NCBI RefSeq assembly: GCF_000325705.1 | Contig: NC_019904.1 | Span: forward strand, 2,172,001 to 2,236,000 | DNA from: Echinicola vietnamensis DSM 17526 | Lineage (GTDB): Bacteria > Bacteroidota > Bacteroidia > Cytophagales > Cyclobacteriaceae | Length of the DNA stretch: 64,000 bases | Direction of reading: 5' to 3' | Part shown: positions 53,021 through 61,052 of the stretch, in pieces | Position numbering within the stretch: position 1 is the first letter of the stretch | Layout of the letters: every line of letters starts with the position of its first letter | Notes under the pieces: model-generated | The model's database searches: none | Told to the model about the DNA's origin: nothing | The model's input: only the letters and a program-made list of their open reading frames with translations | Position numbers and translations under genes: made by a program

Positions 53021-54835
53021 TTAGTCTAGGGGGACGTTTATACTGATCGTAGTTCCCTTACCTATTTGGGAATTGATCGTACATTGTCCATTGATAAAAT
53101 TAGCTCTTTCCCGGATATTGAACAAACCGTGTCCGGAAGCTGATAAATGTCCTTTTTCTTCTAGTTTGTTTACATCAAAGCCTTTGCCATCATCCTGAAT
53201 GTCCACATTTAAAAATTGGGAATTGTGGGAAAGAACGATCTTTACTTCGCTTGCTTGGGCGTATTTGATCGCATTGTTGACGGCCTCTTGACAAATTCTG
53301 TACAGGTTGTTTTCTACCTTTCCTTCCAGTCGGTTTAAAAAGCCGGTTTGGTTTTCGAAAGTTACCTGGAGATCGGAAAGCTTGGTGATTTCACGGCAGA
53401 ATTTGTTGAGTACAGGGACGATGCCATAATCTGAAAGTGCACTAGGGGTTAGGTTAAATGAAATCCTTCGTACTTCCTTGATGACATTTTTTAGAAGGTC
53501 TTTGGAGGTTTTTAATTTTTCACGCTCATAATCGGATTTTACGGAATGAATGCCCTCCAAGTTAAACTTCATGGCCGAAAGCAATTGGCCAATACCATCA
53601 TGCATGTCCCGTGAAATACGCTTCCGTTCTTCTTCTTGCCCTTCCAGGATCAGTGCAGACCTGAATTGCTGTTCCTTTACTTTCTTCTCAATGCGCTCTT
53701 TGTTGATTTCTTGGGAAATAGCTTCGGCTTCTTTTTTCTCCGTTTCGTCCGTGGCCACCACCATAAGGGTTTCGACCTCTCCATCATCTCCCATGGTAGG
53801 GATGATGTTGATCTTGATCCAGACAAAATCCCCCATGTCATTGACCACCTTGATGTCTCCGGACCAAGTTCTTCCTGAAAGCGTCATCTTGCGGATATTG
53901 TCAAGGTACCGGGAGTCATACCCTTGTTTTTGCAGCCAGCCAAAGATGTTTTTGGGGGCTTGATCAAATTCCATGATGCTGGAGAACTTGTCCGAGAAAT
54001 AGTAGAAGTCCCCCGTTGGCCGGCTTTTGGCGAAAACCGTATAATCGTCCACGGCGACATCCACTTCCAGTAGATCTTGATAAGCCTGCTCCAAAGAGCT
54101 ATAAAGAGAGCTGATCTCCAAGGTCATCTTATGGGCTTTTTGTTCTGATACCAGCAGTTTTTTGAAAGTCTTTCGGATGGTCTTGGCTGAGGGGATAAAG
54201 ATGAAGAAGATCTCAAATGAAATGACCCCCAATGACAATATCAACAGGAATATTTCTATGCTCTGGAGGTTGGTTACCTTGTCCTTGGCTTCGTCATCGT
54301 ATTGGAAAACAATGCGGTCCATGCCGTTTAGAAAAGCCTGTTCATGGTTGATCAGGGTATTGATGTCATGGCTTAGGCTGTCGGTGGGCAGGGAAAGGTC
54401 TTGTTCCAGCTTGTCGATGATTTGCTGTGCTGAAGAGACCATAATGGCATGGTCGTTTTCAATGTCCCCAAACAAATCCCGGATGGTTTTGCTGTTGTGG
54501 CCTTTTATGTCGAGGGTAGCGTCCCCGAATTGAAGGCCTATGTGGACTTTTTTCCATTCTGTCAGTGATGACTTGAGGCCGGAAAGGTACTCGCTTCGTT
54601 TGGGGCGGTTGAGGCTGTCACCGAGCAATAGCACGTATTTGCTGATTTGCTGACTGAGCATTCGCTGTCTTCCAGAGAGGTTGACCACCCTGGAATCGTT
54701 CTTTTGCTCATTGATGAATTTTTGTACCAAAATCTGACTCAGAATGATACTGGTGGCAATGGCACAAAGTGCTATCAGGTAGTATCGTACTAATTTTTCG
54801 AATTTGGGCCTTTCCGATAAATGGGGATTTTTCAT
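53021..54835 (-). CDS. NarX-like sensor histidine kinase with PilJ-type sensor domain
   Basis: 604 aa from ATG 54835; the longer reading starts at a GTG within the upstream promoter motif. Two membrane helices (about 18-40 and 195-215) bracket a periplasmic four-helix domain that begins NDSRVVNLSGRQRMLSQQIS, the PilJ motif related to the nitrate-binding P-box of NarX/NarQ. A PAS domain follows (about 250-365), then HisKA_3 with ERKRISRDMHDGIGQLLSAM (phospho-His) and the ATPase domain (YRICQEAVNNAIKYAQASE, IQDDGKGFDV, HGLFNIRERA). This is the NarX class of kinase, paired with the regulator 20 bp downstream. Nitrate or nitrite is the likely signal. Confidence 0.93.
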   Translation of the reverse strand: MKNPHLSERPKFEKLVRYYLIALCAIATSIILSQILVQKFINEQKNDSRVVNLSGRQRMLSQQISKYVLLLGDSLNRPKRSEYLSGLKSSLTEWKKVHIGLQFGDATLDIKGHNSKTIRDLFGDIENDHAIMVSSAQQIIDKLEQDLSLPTDSLSHDINTLINHEQAFLNGMDRIVFQYDDEAKDKVTNLQSIEIFLLILSLGVISFEIFFIFIPSAKTIRKTFKKLLVSEQKAHKMTLEISSLYSSLEQAYQDLLEVDVAVDDYTVFAKSRPTGDFYYFSDKFSSIMEFDQAPKNIFGWLQKQGYDSRYLDNIRKMTLSGRTWSGDIKVVNDMGDFVWIKINIIPTMGDDGEVETLMVVATDETEKKEAEAISQEINKERIEKKVKEQQFRSALILEGQEEERKRISRDMHDGIGQLLSAMKFNLEGIHSVKSDYEREKLKTSKDLLKNVIKEVRRISFNLTPSALSDYGIVPVLNKFCREITKLSDLQVTFENQTGFLNRLEGKVENNLYRICQEAVNNAIKYAQASEVKIVLSHNSQFLNVDIQDDGKGFDVNKLEEKGHLSASGHGLFNIRERANFINGQCTINSQIGKGTTISINVPLD

Positions 54836-54858
54836 ACTTCCAATATTCGATAGCAAAG

Positions 54859-54895
54859 TACGTAAATACACTTAAAAATGTAAGTAAAGTTTACT
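54859..54895. promoter_or_regulatory. Kinase promoter region with TACGTAA half-site and AGTAAAGTTTACT palindrome
   Basis: In the 55-bp gap before the kinase, TACGTAA (54859-54865) is followed by a degenerate partner arm, and AGTAAAGTTTACT (54883-54895) is a separate 13-bp inverted repeat that overlaps the DUF4153 stop codon. A TACTTTGC element on the minus strand (54860-54853) could be the -7. These resemble sites A and B but are clearly weaker. Confidence 0.4.
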
Positions 54896-56789
54896 TTCTT
54901 TGAGGGATGGAATCCCTAAGTAAAAGGTTGCCATCCAAGTAATCTAGCGTAATAGAGGTATCATTATTGTTGATGAACCGAATGGATTTAAGCTCGAGTT
55001 TTACTTTTAGTCCTTCTTTGTCAGTGGTATAGGTCATGGCGGTGGTGGGGTAGGGAAAACGCTCGGGCAGAGAGTCAAGATCGGGCTGATGTGACAAGGC
55101 TAAGTTGCTGAGGTTGATATCGGTCCGGTGCAGGGCATTGGAAATGGATATTCCATTTTTTCTTGGGTTGAGGTGAATGTTAAAGGATGAATACCCAGCT
55201 TTAAATGTAGTCGTGTCTTGATTGTTGATACGGATAGGCGTTAAATAGTCGTATCCCTGGGTGTTGGTCGCTTGGTTGGTTCTGCTTTGGGCCTGAAGGG
55301 TGATCATTTTGTTGAAGTGTCCCAAGGGATTTTCAGGGATGCCCAAGGTTTCCAAGTATAAGCTAGCAGTGCTGGTTTTGTTCCATTTAGGTTTTCCTTC
55401 ATTGATGGCTTGGAGGATGGAATCAATGTCCTGCTCATACCAATCTCGCATTCTATCCAAGCTATGATGCTGTTCAAGGTAGCGGGTAATGGAATAGATT
55501 TCTTTGACTTCTTCTTCCTTTACCAGCACCGGGCCGGTATTTGCTTGAGCAGGTTTTAACTTAGGCAAATGGGATTGATCCCAAATTACCTCGTGGGCGG
55601 CATGTTCTTCTTCCAGTAAATGATGGTTTCGCAAGATTGCTTTTAACCTTCTGTATTGACTCCTTTCGCTTACTGAGAATATCCCCCATGGTCCAAACGA
55701 AGAGAATAGGAGTATGCAGGCCAAGGACAAGGGGATGAATTTGATGCTCTTGAAACCAAGTTTAAAATAAAAACAGGTCACTGTGAGCCATGCTCCAAGT
55801 AGGACGATAAGGTACCTGTTAATAGTGATGCCATAATCATCGATTCGAATTCCGATAGCAATGAATAACACGACCACCAGTGGAAACAATAGGAAGAAAT
55901 ATATTCGCGAAAAGTTGCCTATCCAAGGTTCTTTATCATTGTCCCGGTAGGGATATAAAAGCAAAATGGTCAAAATGCCCCAAATAGCCATGCCGATGAT
56001 GAGATAGGCCACAATGCCTTTGGGCCAATCCCATTCAAGGATGATTTTTAAGCTATACCCGTATAGGATCAATAAATACACCATCAACAGGCTGAGCAGA
56101 ATATACTGGCTGAATATCTTTAACCCTTTGGGATAGTTTACTTCTTGGTCAATTTGATGGAGCGGGCGTGGGATTCCCGCCAAGAAAACCCAAGTATTAA
56201 ATACCCCCATGATCAATACGAAAAGCTGCAGGTATATTTTGGGATCAATGTCTAATTCAAAAAGTAAATGCAATGCCGCCAAGGCCATTGCGAGTCCCGC
56301 AAAGAGCACCAAGGAGTACAATAGCGATGTTAAAAACCGTAGAAATAGTGTTTTGTTATAATTCCAAAAGGCTAAAGTGTGGATGTTTTGCAGGTATGGG
56401 GTAAAGGAAACCATTAAGTGGATGCAGGCACCTAAGATCGCAAAGCGGTAATAGGGCATTGCAGTGCTTTTGGAATGGGTTCCATCTGGAAGAGAAAAAT
56501 AGACCAAAACCATGATACCGATGCCCAATAAATGGTTGATATATGAATAAGGCTCGGAGACTTGTTTTTTTTCATTAATGATACTGATACAAAAAAAACA
56601 AGAAATTCCCAGTGCAGCCGTCAGCATCAAATTGATGTAAGGAAAGGCATTGTCTACCCAGTTTTCACTTTCTATAAGGAGGTTTCCCGCGGAGGCTGCC
56701 AAAATACCTGAAATGAGCGCCAATGGAAACCGCTTTACTGCTGCCAGGGCTTGGTTGTTCAGGTATCTTAAGGAGGGGAAATTAATCAT
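54891..56789 (-). CDS. DUF4153-family polytopic membrane protein
   Basis: 632 aa. About ten hydrophobic helices in residues 15-395, then a soluble domain of about 230 aa with YLEQHHSLDRMRDWYEQDID and two beta-rich stretches (YSSFNIHLNPRKNGISISNA). The N-terminal membrane pattern (FAGLAMALAALHLLFELDID, FLAGIPRPLHQIDQEVNYPK) is that of DUF4153. No function is known; a link to the nitrite genes on either side is possible by position only. It is transcribed toward the kinase and ends 55 bp before it. Confidence 0.88.
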   Translation of the reverse strand: MINFPSLRYLNNQALAAVKRFPLALISGILAASAGNLLIESENWVDNAFPYINLMLTAALGISCFFCISIINEKKQVSEPYSYINHLLGIGIMVLVYFSLPDGTHSKSTAMPYYRFAILGACIHLMVSFTPYLQNIHTLAFWNYNKTLFLRFLTSLLYSLVLFAGLAMALAALHLLFELDIDPKIYLQLFVLIMGVFNTWVFLAGIPRPLHQIDQEVNYPKGLKIFSQYILLSLLMVYLLILYGYSLKIILEWDWPKGIVAYLIIGMAIWGILTILLLYPYRDNDKEPWIGNFSRIYFFLLFPLVVVLFIAIGIRIDDYGITINRYLIVLLGAWLTVTCFYFKLGFKSIKFIPLSLACILLFSSFGPWGIFSVSERSQYRRLKAILRNHHLLEEEHAAHEVIWDQSHLPKLKPAQANTGPVLVKEEEVKEIYSITRYLEQHHSLDRMRDWYEQDIDSILQAINEGKPKWNKTSTASLYLETLGIPENPLGHFNKMITLQAQSRTNQATNTQGYDYLTPIRINNQDTTTFKAGYSSFNIHLNPRKNGISISNALHRTDINLSNLALSHQPDLDSLPERFPYPTTAMTYTTDKEGLKVKLELKSIRFINNNDTSITLDYLDGNLLLRDSIPQRK

Positions 56790-57145
56790 TTGGTGCCGAA
56801 TAGTTCAATTCCGTAAGATAGATGAAAATACTTTAAAAACTTTAAAAATGGTGTTTGTGTATTGTAAAATGTTTTATTTCCTTAATAATTACGGTTGGAT
56901 TCTAGCAGGTTTGTATTTTGTTGCTGTGGTATAATTTTCTGAACCCGGGAGAGCACTGCTTAGGAAGGGTAGGGCATAAAAAAGCAGGGTTCAACAACCA
57001 AACCCTGCTTTAGTAAAACGAAAATAGGTCTACTACTACTAATTGTTGCCTTGGGATTTACCCCGAATATGGACAGAGGCGGCTGCTTGATTTATGTCAA
57101 GACCACATTCCGGCAATTCATGGGCAATCCTTCTACTTTTGATGC
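56790..57145. other. 356-bp intergenic region
   Basis: It contains the terminator of the nirBD operon (56973-57011) and the upstream region of the DUF4153 gene. A short plus-strand ORF across the start of that gene has no support. Confidence 0.5.
56973..57011 (-). terminator. Intrinsic terminator of the nirBD operon
   Basis: Perfect 11-bp stem AAAGCAGGGTT / AACCCTGCTTT (56981-56991, 57001-57011), 9-base loop, followed on the minus strand by a T-run (TTTTTTATG). Confidence 0.9.
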
Positions 57146-57523
57146 TTATTCTTCAAACCCAACATACACATACCCTTCTTCCACTTTTACAGGGTACACA
57201 GCGATGTCACAGGTGTCCCCGTTGATGTTTTTCCCTGTTTTGAGCGAAAAATTCTTTTTGTGGAAGGGGCAAGCTACCTTAGGTTCATCCTCTACAGAGC
57301 CGATCATCCCCCGGCTAAGGATCATTTGCATTTTGTGTGGACAAAGGTTTTGGCAGGCGTACCATTCATTTCTTCTGGTGAAGTTAAAGATGGCAATCTG
57401 CAGTTCTTTGTATTTTACACAGGCACCTCCATTTTCAGGAAAAGCAGTGACCGGAGCGGCCTTGAACCAATTGTTGATGTTGGAGGTATCAGCGGTTTTA
57501 TATTTTTCCAATTCCGGGATCAT
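57146..57523 (-). CDS. nirD: Nitrite reductase small subunit NirD (Rieske type)
   Basis: 125 aa. A Rieske fold with both ligand pairs intact: CQNLCPHKMQM (C-x-H) and VACPFHKKNFSLKTG (C-xx-H), so a [2Fe-2S] cluster is expected. Enterobacterial NirD often lacks these. Ends VYVGFEE. It is the small partner of assimilatory NADH-nitrite reductase, encoded 59 bp after nirB on the same strand, and followed by a terminator. Confidence 0.94.
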   Translation of the reverse strand: MIPELEKYKTADTSNINNWFKAAPVTAFPENGGACVKYKELQIAIFNFTRRNEWYACQNLCPHKMQMILSRGMIGSVEDEPKVACPFHKKNFSLKTGKNINGDTCDIAVYPVKVEEGYVYVGFEE

Positions 57524-57582
57524 GACTTCTTTGTTTAAGGTATTCAGTCTTTTATCTAATTTCTAGCATCTTTTTGTCCTGC

Positions 57583-60078
57583 TTATCCCCAGGAGGCAGG
57601 GATCTTTTGGCCACGCATTTCTTGCCATTTTAAGTTAGGGTCTTCCTCGTCTGCATTGACAAAATGCTTGAATTTAGCCCTAAGTTCAGGGTTGTTGACC
57701 ACCTCTTTCCATTCACAAGCATATGTGTCGATCATAAAGGCCATTTCTTTTTCCAGCTCTTCTCCGATGCCCAAAGAATCGTTGACGACGACATCCCGCA
57801 CATAGTCCATTCCTCCTTCTAGTTTGTTGAGCCAAGTGGCCGTTCGGGTAAGCGGTTCTGCTGTGCGGATGTAGAACATGAGGAAACGGTCGATATATTT
57901 CAAGCAAGTCTCACGGTCCACATCGTTGATGAGCAGTTGAGCGTGTTGGGGTTTGGAGCCTCCATTGCCACAGATGTACAAGTTCCAGCCTTTTTCCGTG
58001 GCAATGATGCCAAAGTCCTTGCTTTGGGCCTCGGCGCATTCCCTGATACATCCGGATACAGCACCTTTTAGCTTGTGCGGGGACCGGAGCCCCCTGTAGC
58101 GCTCTTCCACTTCAATGGCAAAGGAAACGGAGTCCTGTACCCCGTAACGGCACCAAGTACTGCCTACGCAGCTTTTGATGGTTCGGAGCGATTTGCCGTA
58201 GGCGTGTCCACTTTCGAAGCCCGCCTCGATCAGCTCTTCCCAAATGTCGGGGAGTTGGTCCACTCTAGCCCCAAACAGGTCGATGCGTTGACCACCTGTT
58301 ATTTTGGTGTATAGGTTATACCTTTTGGCCACATCACCGAGCACAATAAGCTTTTCAGGGGTGATTTCTCCTCCAGGGATCCTCGGGACCACCGAGTAGG
58401 TTCCGCCTTTTTGGATATTGGCAAGGTACCGATCGTTGGTGTCTTGGATAGTATCCTGTTTGGTGATCAGTTCGTTCCAGGTACTGGCAAGGATGGAAGC
58501 GACTGCGGGCTTACATACCTCGCAGCCGTCTCCTTGTCCAAACTGATCTAAGAGTTCGTTGTAAGATTTGATGCCTTTGACCTTTACGATGTCCAGTAGT
58601 TCTTGGCGGCTGTAGTCAAAATGCTCACAAATAACATTTTTGACCGTTTTCCCCATGGACTTCAGCTGATGTTTTAGCAGGTCATTGACCATGGGCATAC
58701 ATCCGCCACATCCGGTTCCTGCTTTGGTGCAGGACTTGATTTCGTCTACTTTGGTGACGCCATCGTTTTCGATCAAGCTACAGATCGCCCCTTTGGTGAC
58801 GTTTTCACAGGAGCAGACTTGTGCTTCTTCGGGAAGGCTTTCCACTCCGGCACCTGCCGCTTCTTTCCCGCCTCGAGCGCCTAGGATCAGGTCCTCCGGC
58901 TCTGGCGGCAGCGGCATATTGTTTTGGGTCATTTGGAGCAGGATGTTGTAGGCAGAAGCATCTCCGACCAGAATACCGCCGAGTAGGCGCTTTCCATCCA
59001 TCGAAACATTAATGCGCTTATAGATCCCGCTATTTTTATTTTCGTATACAATAGGTTTAGAAGGTTCGATTTCACCAAATGGATCTCCAAAACTTCCTAC
59101 ATCTACCCCGATCAATTTCAATTTAGTGGACATGTCAAAGCCCATAAATGGCTTGACCTCCGTGTTGACCAATTGGTTGACGACCTGCGTGGCCATTTCA
59201 TAACCGGGCGCTACCAGTCCATAGACCATGTTTTGATAGCTGGCGGCTTCACCAATGGCGTAAATATCTGTATCATCGGTCTGAAGAAACTCATTGACCA
59301 CAATGCCGCCTCTCGGGGCAGTGGTGAGACCAGCATCTTTTGCCAGTTCATCACGGGGCTTGATCCCCGCCGAAATGATGAGCATTTCGGTGTTGAGGTT
59401 GGTATTGTCCGCGAAGCTCATGCCGGTAATTTTACCGTTGCCAGTGATCTTCTTCGTGTTCTTACTCAAGTGGATTTTAATGCCCAATGCTTCCAGCTTG
59501 GCCTGCAACGTGGCAGAGCCTGCTGTGTCCAGCTGGCGAGGCATAAGCCTAGGGGCAAATTCAATGACATGAGCATCCAGCCCCATGTCAATGACCGCCT
59601 TGGCGGCTTCCAAACCTAAAAGCCCTCCTCCAATCACTGCGGCAGATTTTACCTTCTTGGAATAATCAATGATGGCATCGAGATCTTCCAAGGTGCGGTA
59701 GACAAATACACCTTTCTTGTCTACACCGTCAATAGGAGGGACAAATGCCGCTGATCCAGTAGCCAAAATCAACTTATCATATGCGTAGTCATGGCCGGTG
59801 TGGGAAATGATCTTTTTGGCATCTCTGTCAATCTTTACGATCATCTCGTTGGTGTGCAAGTCGACGTTGTTTTCATCGTACCAAGACCGTGGAGCCATCA
59901 TTAGGTCGTCTGCTGTGGAACCTGAAAAGTATGCGCTTAGATGTACCCTGTCATATGCCGGCCATGGTTCTTCACCAAAGACCGTGATTTCAAAATCCCC
60001 TTCGGTGGCCTGTGCACGAAGTTTTTCGCAAAACTTGTAGCCGACCATTCCATTTCCGATTACTACTATCTTTGTCAT
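57583..60078 (-). CDS. nirB: NAD(P)H-dependent nitrite reductase large subunit NirB
   Basis: 831 aa, full length. N-terminal FAD domain (IVVIGNGMVGYKFCEKLRA) and NADH domain (AAVIGGGLLGLEAAKAV); two BFD-like [2Fe-2S] modules (VCSCENVTKGAIC..KAGTGCGGC; and GDGCEVCKPAVAS); C-terminal sirohaem/[4Fe-4S] domain with IKSCVGSTWCRYGVQDS and GAVSGCIRECAEAQSKD. It reduces nitrite to ammonium in the cytoplasm. It is divergent from sumT, which makes the sirohaem precursor, with a shared 150-bp control region holding a NarL-like palindrome. Confidence 0.97.
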   Translation of the reverse strand: MTKIVVIGNGMVGYKFCEKLRAQATEGDFEITVFGEEPWPAYDRVHLSAYFSGSTADDLMMAPRSWYDENNVDLHTNEMIVKIDRDAKKIISHTGHDYAYDKLILATGSAAFVPPIDGVDKKGVFVYRTLEDLDAIIDYSKKVKSAAVIGGGLLGLEAAKAVIDMGLDAHVIEFAPRLMPRQLDTAGSATLQAKLEALGIKIHLSKNTKKITGNGKITGMSFADNTNLNTEMLIISAGIKPRDELAKDAGLTTAPRGGIVVNEFLQTDDTDIYAIGEAASYQNMVYGLVAPGYEMATQVVNQLVNTEVKPFMGFDMSTKLKLIGVDVGSFGDPFGEIEPSKPIVYENKNSGIYKRINVSMDGKRLLGGILVGDASAYNILLQMTQNNMPLPPEPEDLILGARGGKEAAGAGVESLPEEAQVCSCENVTKGAICSLIENDGVTKVDEIKSCTKAGTGCGGCMPMVNDLLKHQLKSMGKTVKNVICEHFDYSRQELLDIVKVKGIKSYNELLDQFGQGDGCEVCKPAVASILASTWNELITKQDTIQDTNDRYLANIQKGGTYSVVPRIPGGEITPEKLIVLGDVAKRYNLYTKITGGQRIDLFGARVDQLPDIWEELIEAGFESGHAYGKSLRTIKSCVGSTWCRYGVQDSVSFAIEVEERYRGLRSPHKLKGAVSGCIRECAEAQSKDFGIIATEKGWNLYICGNGGSKPQHAQLLINDVDRETCLKYIDRFLMFYIRTAEPLTRTATWLNKLEGGMDYVRDVVVNDSLGIGEELEKEMAFMIDTYACEWKEVVNNPELRAKFKHFVNADEEDPNLKWQEMRGQKIPASWG

Positions 60079-60170
60079 ATGATTGTTGGTTTTAGGTTTG
60101 GCTTCGTCTAAGTAGTTTGACTGGTTTACTGACTTATTACAGCGGCTAAGTTATAAATTAATTTTTATAA

Positions 60171-60186
60171 TACGTAAAAATACGTA
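60171..60186. promoter_or_regulatory. 16-bp inverted repeat TACGTAAAAATACGTA, NarL-like 7-2-7 site B
   Basis: TACGTAA-AA-ATACGTA, the same 7-2-7 layout as 52123-52138, between nirB and sumT. On the nirB side a TAACTTAG element (60153-60146) lies 29 bp away centre to centre, nearly the spacing seen at moaD. Outer half-sites TACTTA and TAAGTA follow toward sumT. Confidence 0.6.
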
Positions 60187-60230
60187 AAAAAATACTTAAA
60201 TTTGTTTTGATAACTAAGTATAAACACGCT

Positions 60231-60998
60231 ATGACTACTTTAATTAAAAGGCTATCCATCGTAGGGGCGGGGCCAGGAGATCCCGATTTGATTACACTAA
60301 AGGGGATGAAAACCCTCGAATCAGCCGATGTGGTGCTGTATGACGCTTTGGCCAATGAGGCATTGCTGGAATACGTACCCGAGACGGCTGTAAAAGTGTT
60401 TGTCGGAAAGCGTGCAGGAATGCACTACTGCCAGCAGCGGGAGATCAATCGGATGATCGTCAATTATGCAGAAAATTTTGGCCATGTGGTCAGGCTTAAA
60501 GGGGGTGATCCGTATGTGTTTGGTCGGGGCCATGAGGAATTGGAATATGCGGCAGCACACGGGATACCTACGGAATATGTGCCGGGCATCAGTAGCGCCA
60601 TGGCGGTGCCGGGGCTTGGAGGTATACCGCTTACCAAGCGTGGAGTCAATGAAAGCTTCTGGGTGGTCACGGGTACCTTAAAAGATCATTCCACTGCCAA
60701 GGACTTGTCCTTTGCTGCCCAATCCTCAGCGACGGTGATCATTCTGATGGGTATGAAGAAGTTACCGGAAATTGTATCCCTATTTGAGCAATACCGGGGG
60801 AAAGATGAAGCGGTGGCCATCATTCAGGATGGCAGCAAGGAAAGCGAACGCTCAATTGTTGGGGATCTGGGGGGGATTTTGGACATCCAGCAACATGAGC
60901 AACTCACTGCCCCAGCGATTATTGTCATTGGGGAAGTGGTTAAGGAAAAAGGAAAAGCCCTCGGCCATATGTTAGCCGAGAGGGCATTGGTGCCATAG
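60231..60998 (+). CDS. cobA: Uroporphyrinogen-III C-methyltransferase (sirohaem branch)
   Basis: 255 aa from ATG 60231, where MTTLIKRLSIVGAGPGDPDL gives the standard start; the earlier TTG is not needed. SAM-binding GAGPGDPDLITLKG, DALANEALLEYVP, VRLKGGDPYVFGRGHEELEY, PGISSAMAVPGLGGIPLTKRG and TVIILMGMKKL are typical of SumT/CobA. It makes precorrin-2 for sirohaem, the cofactor of NirB. No CysG-type dehydrogenase/ferrochelatase domain is fused. Divergent from nirB, so one control region can set enzyme and cofactor together. Confidence 0.96.
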   Translation: MTTLIKRLSIVGAGPGDPDLITLKGMKTLESADVVLYDALANEALLEYVPETAVKVFVGKRAGMHYCQQREINRMIVNYAENFGHVVRLKGGDPYVFGRGHEELEYAAAHGIPTEYVPGISSAMAVPGLGGIPLTKRGVNESFWVVTGTLKDHSTAKDLSFAAQSSATVIILMGMKKLPEIVSLFEQYRGKDEAVAIIQDGSKESERSIVGDLGGILDIQQHEQLTAPAIIVIGEVVKEKGKALGHMLAERALVP

Positions 60999-61052
60999 CC
61001 TGTTATGTGATCATTTGCAGCATGCTGCTCTGGATAAGTAAGGTCTTATTAC

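Noticed and set aside
60953..60985. CTCGGC/GCCGAG hairpin at the sumT end
   Set aside because: It lies inside the coding sequence and lacks a following T-run.
61017..61028. Palindrome GCAGCATGCTGC between sumT and the DUF4221 gene
   Set aside because: Short, with no T-run on either side, so not a convincing terminator; could be chance.
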